Of a stretch of DNA of 64,000 nucleotides, positions 44,055 to 56,159 are shown in pieces; within the stretch, counting starts at the first letter, position 1, and each line of letters starts with the position of its first letter. The DNA lies in NCBI RefSeq assembly GCF_905220365.1, contig NC_061129.1:3658803-3722802 (forward strand). Direction: 5' to 3'. The notes under the pieces are model-generated. The model ran no database searches. It had not been told where the DNA came from and saw only the letters and a program-made list of their open reading frames with translations. The DNA comes from Vanessa cardui (taxonomy: Eukaryota; Arthropoda; Insecta; Lepidoptera; Nymphalidae). Made by a program: the position numbers and the translations under genes.

Positions 44055-44287
44055 TCTATACATATAATAAAATTGGAGTGTCTGTTTGTAATATTTAAAT
44101 AAACGCTTTTTATTACACACGGTACATATACCAAAATAACATTTTTTGAAAAGGCTAAACCGATTTTGACGGGATTTTCATTGTCAGATAGGTGATGTAA
44201 TAAAGAGTAACTTAAATTACAATATAAAATAACAATAATAACATTATTGTTAATTTCAAATGCACACGAAGTCGCGTGCGCAGCTAG
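44055..44287 (+). mobile_element. Short complete Helitron-like element (233 bp)
   Basis: Starts TCTATACATATAATAAAATT after A and ends GCAGCTAG before T. The 3' end is preceded by the short palindrome-like GTCGCGTGCGCAGC. The interior has TTTGTAATATTTAAATAAAC and GATTTTGACGGGATTTTCAT, as in the copy at 4900-5180. Non-autonomous. Confidence 0.75.
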
Positions 44288-44426
44288 TTTAAATACACAT
44301 ATATTGAGAAAAATATATCCTATTAGTAACAGTAATTTGCTTGATGGATTGTTCCTCAATAATTCTAATAGCATTTGGCACGGTCCATTATATCGTAGAA
44401 TAGGACATAGGAAGATTTTATTATAA

Positions 44427-44465
44427 TAGATTGTTGATGGACCATTTAGTACCATCAACAATCTA
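44427..44465. repeat. Perfect inverted repeat, 14-bp arms, 11-nt loop
   Basis: TAGATTGTTGATGG (44427-44440) pairs exactly with 44452-44465. Confidence 0.85.
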
Positions 44466-44886
44466 CATCATCTTAATTTAATTAATACTGAGAGATGCGG
44501 GCGCGTTACAGCCGGTATCACAATAGACCGACGTAATGTTTTCTCGCGGTGTTTAGATATAAAGATAATATCTCAAGTACATAGTCAATCGTAGGGAAAT
44601 CCTCTTCGTATATTCACGATTTAAATTAATTATCACATACCATCGTAATGTTCGCTTGACGCATTTTCAAACACTCAAAATTTCAATAAAGACAAATTCG
44701 TGTTATAGTTGTGTCATTTTTATTATGTACTTGCTAACTGTTAAGGTACCAAGTCACTTGTTTGGTGATTTTTTTTTATATTGGTAATTCGTAAAACATG
44801 CTTAAGCACGAATATAAACTTTTGGATTACATATATTAAATCCGTGGGGTTTTTGTGAATGAAATGTTTTCAAAAGTCAGTAACAA

Positions 44887-44980
44887 TAACAGCCTGTAAA
44901 TTTCCCACTGGTGGATCGCCTCTCCCATTAGGGAGAGTTTGAAACATATTCCACAACGCTGCTTCAATGCGGGTTGGTGT
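44887..44980 (-). mobile_element. Metulj-like SINE 3' fragment, antisense
   Basis: AACAGCCTGTAAATTTCCCA and CGCTGCTTCAATGCGGGTTG correspond to the last 90 bp of the SINE in reverse. The head is missing. Confidence 0.7.
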
Positions 44981-45769
44981 TTTACGTCATTTTATGTTCT
45001 ATGACAGCTGTCTAGTGTCAAGTATTTACAAAAAAGAAATCCTCTACTAAGGAGGTTTACATACAAAAGTAATAAAATTAAATTAATCCTGTAATCTCGA
45101 TCGAACCGTTCAATCTCCATCGTGTCTTCTCCATCAATTTTAAAAAAATGCAAATATTAAATAAAAAAATAATCTTAATAAACCAGACGGTCAAATAAGT
45201 AGGTAAGTATTTTCGCATAACTCTACGATGATTTTATTACACGGAAGAATTATTCAGTTGATTATAACTTTTGAGAATTAATATTCATGATTCAGTAAAG
45301 TTTATATTCCCACATCCGCAATGAAATACTTGTTTAAAAGCAATTAATGTTACGTCTTTGGAGCGCAATGTATTTTTTTATGTGAAAGTATAATTTTGCA
45401 ACTCCATTGAATTAAAGAAAGAAATCTTTCCCTGTTACTTTCACCAAAAAGTGCGACACAGATTTAAAAAAAAAAACGATCATATCAGATAATAGTCAGA
45501 AATATAAAAATTGAACAATATAAAGAAATTTTCTACCAGTACAGAGATACTAAGGAGGTAATTAAATAAATGAACGCAGAAGCGACTAATTAATAATACT
45601 AAATAACCTTATCATTAAGCAATTGACATTTCAATAATGCAATATTTCATAACAGTGAAATTCGTAATAGGCCAAATTGAAATGCAAACTAACGGACAAG
45701 GTCACGAATCAGACTTAGTTGTAATTTCTACATTACATTTTATTAGCAAATGTATTTATTTAAATACAA
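44981..45769. other. Non-coding DNA
   Basis: No gene or named repeat recognised in this stretch. Confidence 0.35.
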
Positions 45770-45960
45770 CCTGTAACCCGCTCGCTTCGTTGGAGATTAG
45801 GTAAAAAATGAGGAAGGATAATCGAAATCCAATCAAATTAACTATTTCTTATAGGCTGAAGCTGATACGTTGAGTAGTTTTCACGTTTATAGTAATACTA
45901 GCGACAGGCCCCGGTCGCACTAGTGCAATACTGATAATAAATATACTATAAAATGTCATA
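45770..45960. repeat. Dispersed-repeat relic (GCGACAGGCCCCGGTCGCAC...)
   Basis: Blocks near 45779-45790 (CGCTCGCTTCGTTGG) and 45900-45955 (CTAGCGACAGGCCCCGGTCG, GCAATACTGATAATAAATAT) are familiar from lepidopteran intergenic repeats. Family not assigned. Confidence 0.4.
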
Positions 45961-45999
45961 TACATAGTTCATAGTTTTTGTGATTCAACAATGAAAACC

Positions 46000-46235
46000 G
46001 CTAGCTAAGTGAGGAGGGGCCCCGGTGCATAGAAAAAGAATCGGGCCCTCAACCCCTCTATCCCATCCCACTTTAACTAATAATTACCCTTTAAAATTAT
46101 AGATACCAAATAAGAGATCTTGTGCTCAGGGTCGTGTTTTTTAGCTTCAGAAGCTTAAGGTTTACTTTAGAGGGCTCCCTGAACTCCGGGGCCTTGGTGC
46201 ACTGCACCACCTGCCGTACAAAAGCTACGCCACTG
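46000..46235 (-). mobile_element. TIR DNA-transposon fragment (CAGTGGCGTAGCT family), copy 2
   Basis: On the minus strand it starts CAGTGGCGTAGCTTTTGTAC at 46235 and ends at GCTAGC near 46000. It aligns with 1355-1589 throughout. The outermost bases of the far end are lost. Confidence 0.65.
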
Positions 46236-46839
46236 ATTTTAAGTCTGTAATATCTTCGAAAATATTCATTTAAATTACATGCTGTGAAGGGCAATGTTGA
46301 TCTATATGAAATGCACAATGTTTTTAGTGTACTTTACTGGATAAGGACTAATACTGTATTGCTCAATCGCTTCGAAAATAAGTCATTATTTTTCGTATAA
46401 AGTAAAAAGAAAAAATAGTTATTGGGAGTTATACCTAAGAGATAGATGTATATACCATTATTAGTATCGTTATCGTTTGTATAATTTGGTATCAGCTCTA
46501 CTAATCATTGGAGGGAAGAAGGGCAGACGGACTAGAAATACTTTTGCCATATCACTCAAAAGTCCATTTACTTAGTAACCGCTACAATTAAATAGTTCTA
46601 TGTTTTTAAATCCTGCTGAAATTCATGATTTCAACTAATGAATATTAACAAAATAAAACAATATTTAATGACGCTCAATAAACCCGCCGAAAAAAAAATG
46701 GTAACAACATTCGCAATTACAAAGTACAAAAGACATCAAACTCCGTACTAGATATAGTTTATTAAAATATACTATTAATGAGCAAAACTTATTGTTTTTT
46801 CCGACAATACATCAGTATGGGGAGTTGATTTGTGATAGC
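46236..46839. other. AT-rich non-coding DNA
   Basis: I see only AT-rich sequence here. Confidence 0.35.
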
Positions 46840-47085
46840 TTATCTGAGTACTGAGTAGGTACCGGCCACTCATCAAATATACTGCCATCAAAGAGCTAAG
46901 TATTATTTCATTTGACAATAAGTGAGAAAAAGTAACTGCACAAGGGGCACAACACCTTACCTCCAAAGGTTGGTGGATCATGCTATGCGAGGAGTTATTG
47001 TTTCTGACAGCGCCAATGAGCATCAGTGAGCGACAGATAGCCCTTTAACCCATACTTAAAAACCGTATAAGGCTTTTTTTACTCC
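46840..47085 (+). mobile_element. 'TGTTGTGTTCCGGTTTG' retroposon family, old copy
   Basis: GTAGGTACCGGCCACTCATC, ACTGCACAAGGGGCACAACA and CCAAAGGTTGGTGGATCATG align with the family. It is heavily diverged. Confidence 0.55.
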
Positions 47086-48344
47086 TCCATTTGAAAAGGC
47101 TATATATTTTTAGATATATAGATACAACATTGACCAATATAGTGTATCTAGTACAGCTCTTCAATATAGCTCCACTATGTCACTGAATATTATACTTATT
47201 CTGATTAAACAAAAAATGACTATTTTGGAATGAAACTTTACAATTTATTGTTTCATCTCACCCCCATAGAAAACGCTCTAATATCTAATATCGCTTAGAA
47301 TAGAACTAGCGTCGTTTAGCTAGTGGGATGAACTTATCGTAGGAGTCTGGACGTCATTCTATCCCTATTTATTGCGTTTATATGAATTACATAAACATTA
47401 TTATGTATTTTTGTGTCGAGACAAAAAAATTGAAATATGTTCTCGGATACGTTACGACAGCAAATAAAAAATAATAGTCCTCCAAACAAAACTAAAAGCT
47501 AATTATTGTTTGTAATCTTTATACGGGTATGTTTTCTTCGAATTAAGGTTTGATATAAGCAGACGTGACCTTGCTGGAAATAGGATGCAATGATTTCGTG
47601 CCATGCATCGGACTGGACGAAATTTTATAGCTTGTCAATACTATGCAATAGTTACCCAATGATAGTTCGTGTCATTCTAGCGATAGATTTTAATGTTTTT
47701 TTTTTTTTTATTATTATGAATAGCTAATATACTGTTGTAAATTAAAAATAAGCTATACTTATTGTCGTTTAAACTTGTTTACATTTCTTCAAGTTCATAA
47801 TTTTAATTACGTGTCTAACGCTAAATTGTTTTTTTTTTTTTTCATTAATCTTGTTGCCATAGATTCAACCTCTTTGGGAACCCCAAAGAGGTTGAATCAA
47901 ATTTTCATGTATATAACCTGCGTGTATCTCTTCCAGGTTTATGTATGTCACATTGGTACAGCGATATTGAACTAGTTCCAAAAAATCTCTTGAAAGGGCC
48001 AGACCCAACGGCAAAGTTTACTTTATAGGTTTACTTTTTTTACTAAGCGTAAATTCCCAGTTGATATTTGTATATACATCTACCTGGTATTTAAATTTTT
48101 CTAAATAAATTATTACTGTTGAGGAAATAATAAATTTTCTATAATATCTTGGAATTTAATGTTTAAAAATATACTATTGTTTTGATTGGTTTATTTGCCA
48201 GTTTTAACATAAGAACTCACATTGTATGTTGTCATCAATGTATTTATAATTGTGTCATATTGTCCGAATACTGTTAATAGCAAAGACAAGAACACAAGTG
48301 TTTATACAAATACGTGTTACGATCTATTCCTTAACTATCATAGT
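47086..48344. other. AT-rich non-coding DNA
   Basis: Contains the palindrome 47862-47898. No gene or named repeat. Confidence 0.35.
47862..47898. repeat. Perfect inverted repeat, 17-bp arms, 3-nt loop
   Basis: GATTCAACCTCTTTGGG (47862-47878) pairs exactly with 47882-47898, loop AAC. The 3-nt loop is the shortest in the set. Confidence 0.9.
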
Positions 48345-48475
48345 TGAACGGACATTTAGGCAAGACGGCTGGCAGGAGCTGGATGCAAGTAGCCCAAGAA
48401 CGATCACAGTAGCGTGCAGTTGAAGAGGCAGAGTCCAGCAGTGGACGAACATGGGCTATTGATTGATTGCTAAAT
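48345..48475 (+). mobile_element. RTE-type LINE 3'-end fragment
   Basis: GCAAGACGGCTGGCAGGAGC, TGGATGCAAGTAGCCCAAGA and AGTGGACGAACATGGGCTAT match the last 110 bp of the RTE fragment at 40720-40830 and end in (GATT)n-like repeats. Confidence 0.75.
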
Positions 48476-48604
48476 GGACAATCTTCTCTGTTAATTAGTT
48501 CTAATTAATAAGATAATTATATATTTTCAGTATCAAATAATCTCAAATAATGCCTTGGAGATAGCTTATAAATATGTACTTTAGTTAATACATGTATATA
48601 TTAT

Positions 48605-48790
48605 ATGAAAAAGGTAGGCGGATTGCTGTGATCACCATCGCCCATCGATTTTGACTTGGTAAGAAATATTAACTACCATTCCTTATATGACCAATGCGCA
48701 ACCAATTTGGAAACTAAGATGACATGTCCGTTGTGTCTGTTACACTGACTCATTAGCCCTTCAAACTTTATTACAACAAAACTAACTATT
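48605..48790 (-). mobile_element. 'TGTTGTGTTCCGGTTTG' retroposon family, antisense fragment
   Basis: GTAGGCGGATTGCTGTGATC, ACCATCGCCCATCGATTTTG and CTAAGATGACATGTCCGTTG align with 43040-43240. Diverged and 5'-truncated. Confidence 0.6.
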
Positions 48791-49029
48791 GCTGTTTAGT
48801 TTTGTCTGTCTGTTTATTGGAATATGTGTAAACAAAATCATCTTGCATCGCTGCACGGAAGCCCTTAACCAAAGCCCACACATGAAGGCGCGCCCCTCCA
48901 TATTAAATTTATTATTGGCGTGCATTAGTTAGATCATAGAGTGAGTGACCTCTGTTGCTTACACGTTGTCTTAGTAGTCGCCGTCATTCCAAATGGCATT
49001 TAATAATGAATATCAGATAGTATTCAAGA
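48791..49029. other. Non-coding DNA
   Basis: No feature can be supported here. Confidence 0.3.
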
Positions 49030-49200
49030 CTAGTTTTTGCCGTAACTTTGCTGGCCTTTTAGAGGTTCTTTTATCTCTTTTTAAATCATAGCCTATGGGT
49101 TATTCTGATGTATACGCAATATTATTGTAAATTCTCACTAAAATCCATTCAGTAGATGTTGCGTGACAGACTAACATCCGTACATTACCAACCAATACAA
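49030..49200 (-). repeat. Decayed relative of the Helitron-like repeat at 20284-20906
   Basis: ACTAGTTTTTGCCGTAACTT ... CTTTTAGAGGTTC and GTGACAGACTAACATCC show the same layout as the repeat around the first MITE, but with many changes. Confidence 0.35.
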
Positions 49201-49505
49201 ACTCTCGCCTTTATGATATCGACCAATGATATCGCGCCATTCAATGTCAAAATTGTTTGTTTGCGTTAACATCTGTGGTTTGATTAAGCTAATAAGTGTA
49301 TTATATGTTTATAGGTACTTTATTTATAGAAACCACAAATTTACTTTGAGCAATTACATTCTTTTTAGTAATAACCCATATTTCACAGTTGTAAGTTGTA
49401 ATACGAAATATTAATTTCTAAAGATGAAAGATTTGCGTGAACACCATACGAATGAGACTCTGTTCATTACCTAGGTATTTACAAGGACGATTAATCACTG
49501 CAATA

Positions 49506-49944
49506 GGCTATTTGACTGGTTTTTAAATCCATTTTATATTATTTAGTAGAAGTTAAGGAACCCCGTAATTTTTTTTTTTTATTTCTTGTACATATTTGCC
49601 GAAAAATATCATACTAAAAATTCCATATTTAAATAGCGCGTACAAACGCTACTTGGACAATATGGCGCTGCAATGGTGTCAGTGACGTCACTTTCTTGTA
49701 TTTTAATCTGTGGTACATATAGTAGAAAAGCAAGGTTTACAAGAAAGTGACTTCATCATAAGAATGGCCAATCGGGAGTGTTTTGTGTCACGTGACAAAC
49801 CTTTGAAAAAATGCATTTTATTTATGGATTTTTGAATAAATTAAGTATTATTTTCAACTTTCGTTAGTAAATAACCATTTTTAAACTCTTAATATACACT
49901 GATTACAATAATTCAAAATTTATTTTTCTCATTGTCAAATAGCC
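49506..49944. mobile_element. MITE (439 bp, TIR GGCTATTTGAC, TA target), copy 2
   Basis: Same orientation and ends as 20326-20768, flanked by TA on both sides. The two copies share nearly the whole sequence with scattered substitutions and short indels, for example a longer T run near 49568. Confidence 0.8.
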
Positions 49945-52900
49945 TATCGAAAAAACATTTAATTACAAATAAAATTGTTTCTATTTTGAATGAGTCTTGA
50001 TATAAGTAAATGAAAATATATATACTATGGAACTGTAAGTCACTCCACCGTGTTGTTTACGCGTTGTTTCCTCAACGAAAAAAGCATTACAATTGGATTA
50101 TTCATTATTAGGGAATGCATCAGACAAACAGACTTCAAAGAACTTTAAACAATGATGCGATGTATCATCTCTCCTATGAGTCACTTAATAGGAAGGATAA
50201 GTGATCCACGAAAAGGGACTCCGTGATTTATGCGTGGTCCTTATTACAAGGGCATAAAGTACACTCAAATAAACATAATGGTTCTAAATTAACCGACCTT
50301 TTTTCAACTATAATCTGTGCTCGTTCGGTAAATATTATGAGTTTTATTTTTTTTAATATGTGTTACTACAATTCTTAACTTGAAATTGTTGTTCATAGTT
50401 CTGCCTAATGCACGTAAGTTTACACAGTACTTATTACATGGTTAACTAACAATAAAAATTTTAATAACAGCAAACATTTTAATTGTAATTTATTTTATTG
50501 ATAAAAAATCAAAACTAAAACTTTTTTTTATATCTGAGTATGGACTAAGGCCTTGACACATACGTATTCGAAACTTCCTGTTTCCGACATTAAGTGGACA
50601 TCACAATATACAAACAAATATACAGCTTAGGTCTATGCTGTTAAGAATTATTTTATATTTAATTGGTGTCTGATATACCTCATTTCTGATTCAGAGCGAA
50701 CGATGCTCATCCGTAATGAATCATGCATGTCCTTTATAGATTTATTAATCAATACTATCATTATAAAAGTAGAAAGTCCGACTTATTGTTTTATATAAAA
50801 ATATGTTACTGTATTTAACAGACTGCCAACTCAAGTTTGCATGTGTCTTGTGTAACGTTGACTTTATTGATAAATTATTAACCTATGTAAAAACGTTTTT
50901 TTATTCTAAAACATGATCATAATCTTGTATTTTTTTTTAAGCCGAAGATCTCTGACGTTCACTTGAATACATTAAACAAAATTACGTTTTTATTTTTAAT
51001 TTAATATATTCTTGTGAAATATTAATGCAATAAGTTGTTTTTTATATTTTGTTTTCTTTAGATACAAATTATTATTTTGTTTACAACTAAGCGTTCATAA
51101 TGGTATTTGCCTTTGTCTTTGCCGATGTATAAATAAAAAAAATGTACTAATTTTTTTTCCTCACAAATTCGTAGGAACATTTTTAGAAAATTACATATAT
51201 CAAGAACTATGCTGAGCAAATCAAGTAAATCCATTAAAAGATATAAACGACGTTTTATCTACAAAAACTATGATATCATTTAAAGAAAAAAAAATTTTAG
51301 GTTCTGTCAAAACTAAAATACCATTATTTTGAGAACTGCGATGGCATTATAACACTGTACCTCTCTTTCTCTTTATGGTGATATGGACTGTATCAATATT
51401 CGTACTCTTGAGACAGGAAATATAAATATTAGAGTTTGTTTACAAAGTAATCGGCACTATATATATTATTAACTATTCTTTTCTCTTCAAACGTAGATGC
51501 CTCCATAACGACTTCTCACTTAAATTATTTTTAATAATTGGTTTTTCTTCCTGAAGATTACGTTATAACAATTGAAATTATTTATTATATTGACTTACTA
51601 AGCCGAGAATTATTTATTACAATATAACATGCTAATATTGTAAACAGCACAAAATAGATTTAATACAAGTTGACATTTCGAATATCTATCTATTTTTTTA
51701 ATAAATGTTAATTGAATGTTATTAAATCAGTGTTTCATGTAATTCCATGTAAAATTCGTTATAAAAAGCCTTTAGGCAATGAGATGAGCATCTTTATATG
51801 TAGTCATTTTGAAATAAAACCTTTTTTAACTTTCGGAAATATGTATTCAAATTTAGAAAAGAAAATAGATAATTTACATATATATTTCAATACCATTATT
51901 ATTATTTAGTAATTTAATAGCTATATTTATTTTACGTCGAACGATGCTTGACGCTTTGTGTAATTTCATCCAGACATACCTACACAGGTACTCTGAGATA
52001 TTGCACTTAACTCACACAGAGCACTTTAACACATTTTACACAATAAGTGAAAACTATTGTGCAATATTACTCAATTTACGAAATTGTGTTTGGCTTATTT
52101 ATCATTCACATCGGGATCTTAGCGAGGGTAAGTTTTGTTTTAATTATTTTTTTTACCATTGCACAGATTAAAAATATATTTGACAATTTTATAAATATTA
52201 TCTATACGTATTGATATAACGTAATATGTTTTTATAAACTAGAGTTCAATGACAGATTTGCTGGATTTATTAAATTATAAACGGGTATTTAATAACACCA
52301 AAGTTGGAAGGTACTTGAATTAAACAATTACTGTTTCGAAACTGAAGTACAGATTAAATATTCTCTTTAATGATTTCTAAGTACTTATAATAAGTAGTCA
52401 ACAGTTTTAGTAAATATTTTCTGTGAAAAACAATGAAAAATCAGGTTTCTCATTAATAATTAATTATATACCGTTATAATTAATTAATCAATAGCAATTC
52501 ATTTCTTAAATTAAAATACTTCTATGTATGCGGTTAGAAAAATAGGTTTTATATATTTTTGGTTACTAACGGATTCCATGTGTATGGCTAATGATTAATA
52601 ATATTATTTTTATAGACATGTACCTTGCTTGTGAGTAACCATTTATTTCAAAATATTTCGTTTATTAATTAGTCATTAACAATTTAAAAGGCCTCTATAA
52701 ATGGAAGTAGGTATTTCTACGAAATAAATAAATCGGCTTGTATTTGATTCATTACTTATATATTTATATTTTATTAAATAATAAAAAAATATTAATGTGT
52801 ACGATATTTTCCTTAGGAAAACGTTTGAGTTAACAGACAAAAAAATGGTTTAAGAATTACGAACTTTATTTATTTTTTGTTACCTTCCTACTATATTTTA

Positions 52901-53200
52901 TTGCCAATTCGCAATTATACATACGTCGTTTTATAATTAAAAAAAATATATACGTATATTATGTAAGGAAGCGTTTCAAAATATTATGTATATTAATTGA
53001 TCATTAACAATCTGAAGGACACATTACTATATTACACTAAAAGTATTTTTTATTGATTCATGGCGCCGATAGTCATTTATTTTGTTTCACAATACACGTC
53101 GACCACAAAAGGTAATAAAGCCTTAAAAAGTACATATGAATTAATTTCTTTCTTTTCTTCCATCCCATATTCAATATCGAAAATTTATAATAATATAAAG
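49945..53200. other. Gene desert, very AT-rich
   Basis: No ORF or repeat could be supported over 3.2 kb. Short frames at 51712-51909 and 51944-52171 look like chance. Confidence 0.4.
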
Positions 53201-53373
53201 ACCAGGGGGCCCTCTAAACTAAACCTTAAGCTTCTGAAGCAAGAAAAATACGTCCCTGTGATCCAGCTTTCTTATTTGGTATAATTTTAAAGGGTAATTA
53301 TTACTTAAAGAGGGAGTGAGGGCCTGGTTCTTTTCTATGCACCGGTGCCCTTCCTCACCTAGCTACACCACTG
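53201..53373 (+). mobile_element. TIR DNA-transposon fragment (CAGTGGCGTAGCT family), copy 3
   Basis: It begins ACCAGGGGGCCCTCTAAACT and ends CTAGCTACACCACTG, aligning with the right three quarters of 1355-1589. The left terminus is missing. Confidence 0.6.
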
Positions 53374-53397
53374 CAGATGTGGTAATGATGTAAACAC

Positions 53398-53465
53398 AAT
53401 TTTTCTCGACCTGTGTATCCTATTTTGGGGTCGATAATAAAAAGTTCGTAAAGTGTAATCATCAT
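53398..53465 (+). repeat. Direct repeat flanking a Helitron-like copy, left
   Basis: AATTTTTCTCGACCTGTGTA, TCCTATTTTGGGGTCGATAA and AGTTCG recur at 53730-53792 with a few changes (CTCGACCTCTGTTTCCTATT, GGTCGATAGTAACACGTTCG). Confidence 0.6.
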
Positions 53466-53477
53466 TACATACTTACC

Positions 53478-53725
53478 TACTATAAAACAAAGTCGCTTAC
53501 CGCTGTCTGTCCTACATGGACAGACATAGAGATACATTTCTTAGAGATCTTTAGAATTACGCAAAACATTTTGATGCGTTTTTTTATTATAAACAGAGTG
53601 ATTCGAGAGGAAGGTTTTTGTATATAAAACATGGACAATATGGTAAAGAAACACTGATAATTTTAGAAGTTTCTAATGTGATGTCGTAAATAAACAAATT
53701 ATGTAGTATATTTAATATCAGTAGA
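53478..53725 (+). mobile_element. Helitron-like element fragment
   Basis: AAAACAAAGTCGCTTACCGC, GAGTGATTCGAGAGGAAGGT and GTGATGTCGTAAATAAACAA correspond to the element at 6712-7290. The CTAG terminus is absent. It lies between the two copies of a 65-bp direct repeat. Confidence 0.6.
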
Positions 53726-53729
53726 ATTA

Positions 53730-53792
53730 AATTTTTTCTCGACCTCTGTTTCCTATTTTAGGTCGATAGTAACACGTTCGAAGTATAATTTT
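53730..53792 (+). repeat. Direct repeat flanking a Helitron-like copy, right
   Basis: Partner of 53398-53465. Far too long for a normal target-site duplication. Confidence 0.6.
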
Positions 53793-56159
53793 ATTACTAA
53801 AGTAAACACTTTAACTCAGTATTTACTCGTCCTGAACAATGTTTACAGGCTTCTGCTTTAGGTAACAAGGTATAACATGCGGGCGTGCTAAGAGCAAGTT
53901 CAAACAGGATAGTTCGGCAGGATACCGGTCAGGAGTACCGTGTACTAAAATCAAGTCAAATAAGTGAATTACAAATCAAGTTTCAACCCCTTTACATGCA
54001 TACAAGTATACTTCCTGTTTATTTTACTATTTGTTGGATTATCGGTGTGCCCTTTGCGTTAATTCGTTTTACCTTGTTAGTGGTTCAATGATGCAGATTT
54101 TATGTGAAACGAATAAATAAAAACATGTTATAATTACATACATATTGTATCAGACAATGGTAAGGTTTTCGTAGAGTTTTCTTTACGCAATCTAGTATCG
54201 AGTTATTACAAACCGACCAAAATAAAGAGTTATTTTAATTATACATCTTTGAACCGGTTTAGATAGCTGTAGGATCAATTAATTATTGACTCATAATTGC
54301 CGAGATTATTTTTGACATGGATTGTAATAGACTCTATGATAATGTAATCAATAATGTCTTTATAGTATTATGTATAGCCTATTCAATGAAAGAAGAAAAA
54401 AGATAAATAGTAGCAATACCGTGCACTATTAAATACCTATGTAGGATTAATATATAGTTATTTATAATACAGAACTATTGCAGTTAACCACTCATTTTCC
54501 CTTCAATTTTACTTCCAAAATATCGATAACAGTTTCGTCGATTAAATACGCCATTTTTCACAAATCCGTAGTGTATACCACAGGTTTAATGATTGTGCTT
54601 GGAATAGGGTATAGCTGTACGTATCAGGGATGAAAGTGAAACATACTACAAAAAAACTGTGCATAGACTTTTTCTCCTGGTTTTAAGGTTTCACCATCCC
54701 GCACAATACGTCAAAATACATGTGTAATGTTTTATTTTATCTGTGGAAAACATGACGGATCATTGGGCTTTAATAATTCGATCTCATCATATCAAATTTA
54801 ATATTGAAGCAATAGTCGAAATAGTTTCATAAGAATAAGATACGATTGCCTTACAATTACATTTAATAAAGGTCGCAGTTGTTACGACTACTTTTACAGT
54901 ACAGTATTTAGCTGACAATCACAATATTATGTATTTCGAAATACGTTTTTAGGTTTTATTATTGAGAACTAGATTTTGTCACACAACTCGCTGAGTTGTT
55001 ATCAAATTGGCATACCTGGAAATTATACAAATTTATGACCTATAAACCTATAACGGTTTTATCATTTATCATCTGATATTTAAAGTAACAAAGAATTCAG
55101 TGGGGCCTGGGCTTGAAGTCTCAACTACATATTTCATAAGATTAATGAGTTCTTATTACTGAGTCACCTCTGCTATAACTTACTATTAAAATAGTAGAAC
55201 CAGCCTTCTTTAACATTACCCTTTATTCTTACACATATTATAAATACTAGAGACTCAAATGTACCTGAAGGGTGTGTATCGAGGTATTTTACTTATATTG
55301 AAAAATACCACGAATTTTAAGTTATCACTTTTTGCCCCCTGCGTATCGTAATGTAAGTGATAACGGAGATAATCAGCAATAACACATTTTTAATAGTTAT
55401 GTAATACAAAAAAAATCCTATTATTGAATATTAATTAATTAAGTAGGTTCCTATGTCTCTGATAGTCATTGGAAACTATATTTGAAGTAATATAATTAAA
55501 AGATGAATTATAATGTAAGTAATATTTATTATTACATAATCACATAAATATAATTAAAATAACGTAATAAAATTAAAAATTACATTATTCGTAATAATTA
55601 ATGGTTTTCAGTTCTTATCTTTCGAATATACCTGTTTTATAGCTTCTACTGACTGGCTTATATTTATATTCTTATAGTGTTATGTAGGTCAAATTTATTT
55701 TTATTGAGTAAAACTGAGCCGATTAAATCAAATAAGTAAATCATTTTTTTATAAATAAAAACTATTACGTATATTTTTTTTTCAATTACATTACTAAACG
55801 GCTTTGTACTAATTGTTATTTTTGCAACTTAATGATGCAATTGATGCAATATTACAAATTTAAAAAAAAAATGACGTATAGGATCAGATTCTAAATGTGG
55901 GCTAATTAAATTAATGTACACGAGTAAAACCACCACATTAAAATTTCAGTCTTGAAATATTTTTTTTTTTCGCAATAGTTACATTTTTGTAAATACTGTA
56001 CTTATTTCTGTTGTTTAATTTATTGTTGTGAAAAATATTGAAACTGTATACACATTTGACATCATTGCATTGCCAAACGTAAATGAATGGTATCATGCTA
56101 TCTCGTTCTACGAGGCTCTCAACTTCTATATTAAAAAGAGACAACAATACAGTACATTT
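53793..56159. other. Non-coding DNA upstream of tribbles
   Basis: AT-rich. No exon or named repeat found. Confidence 0.4.
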
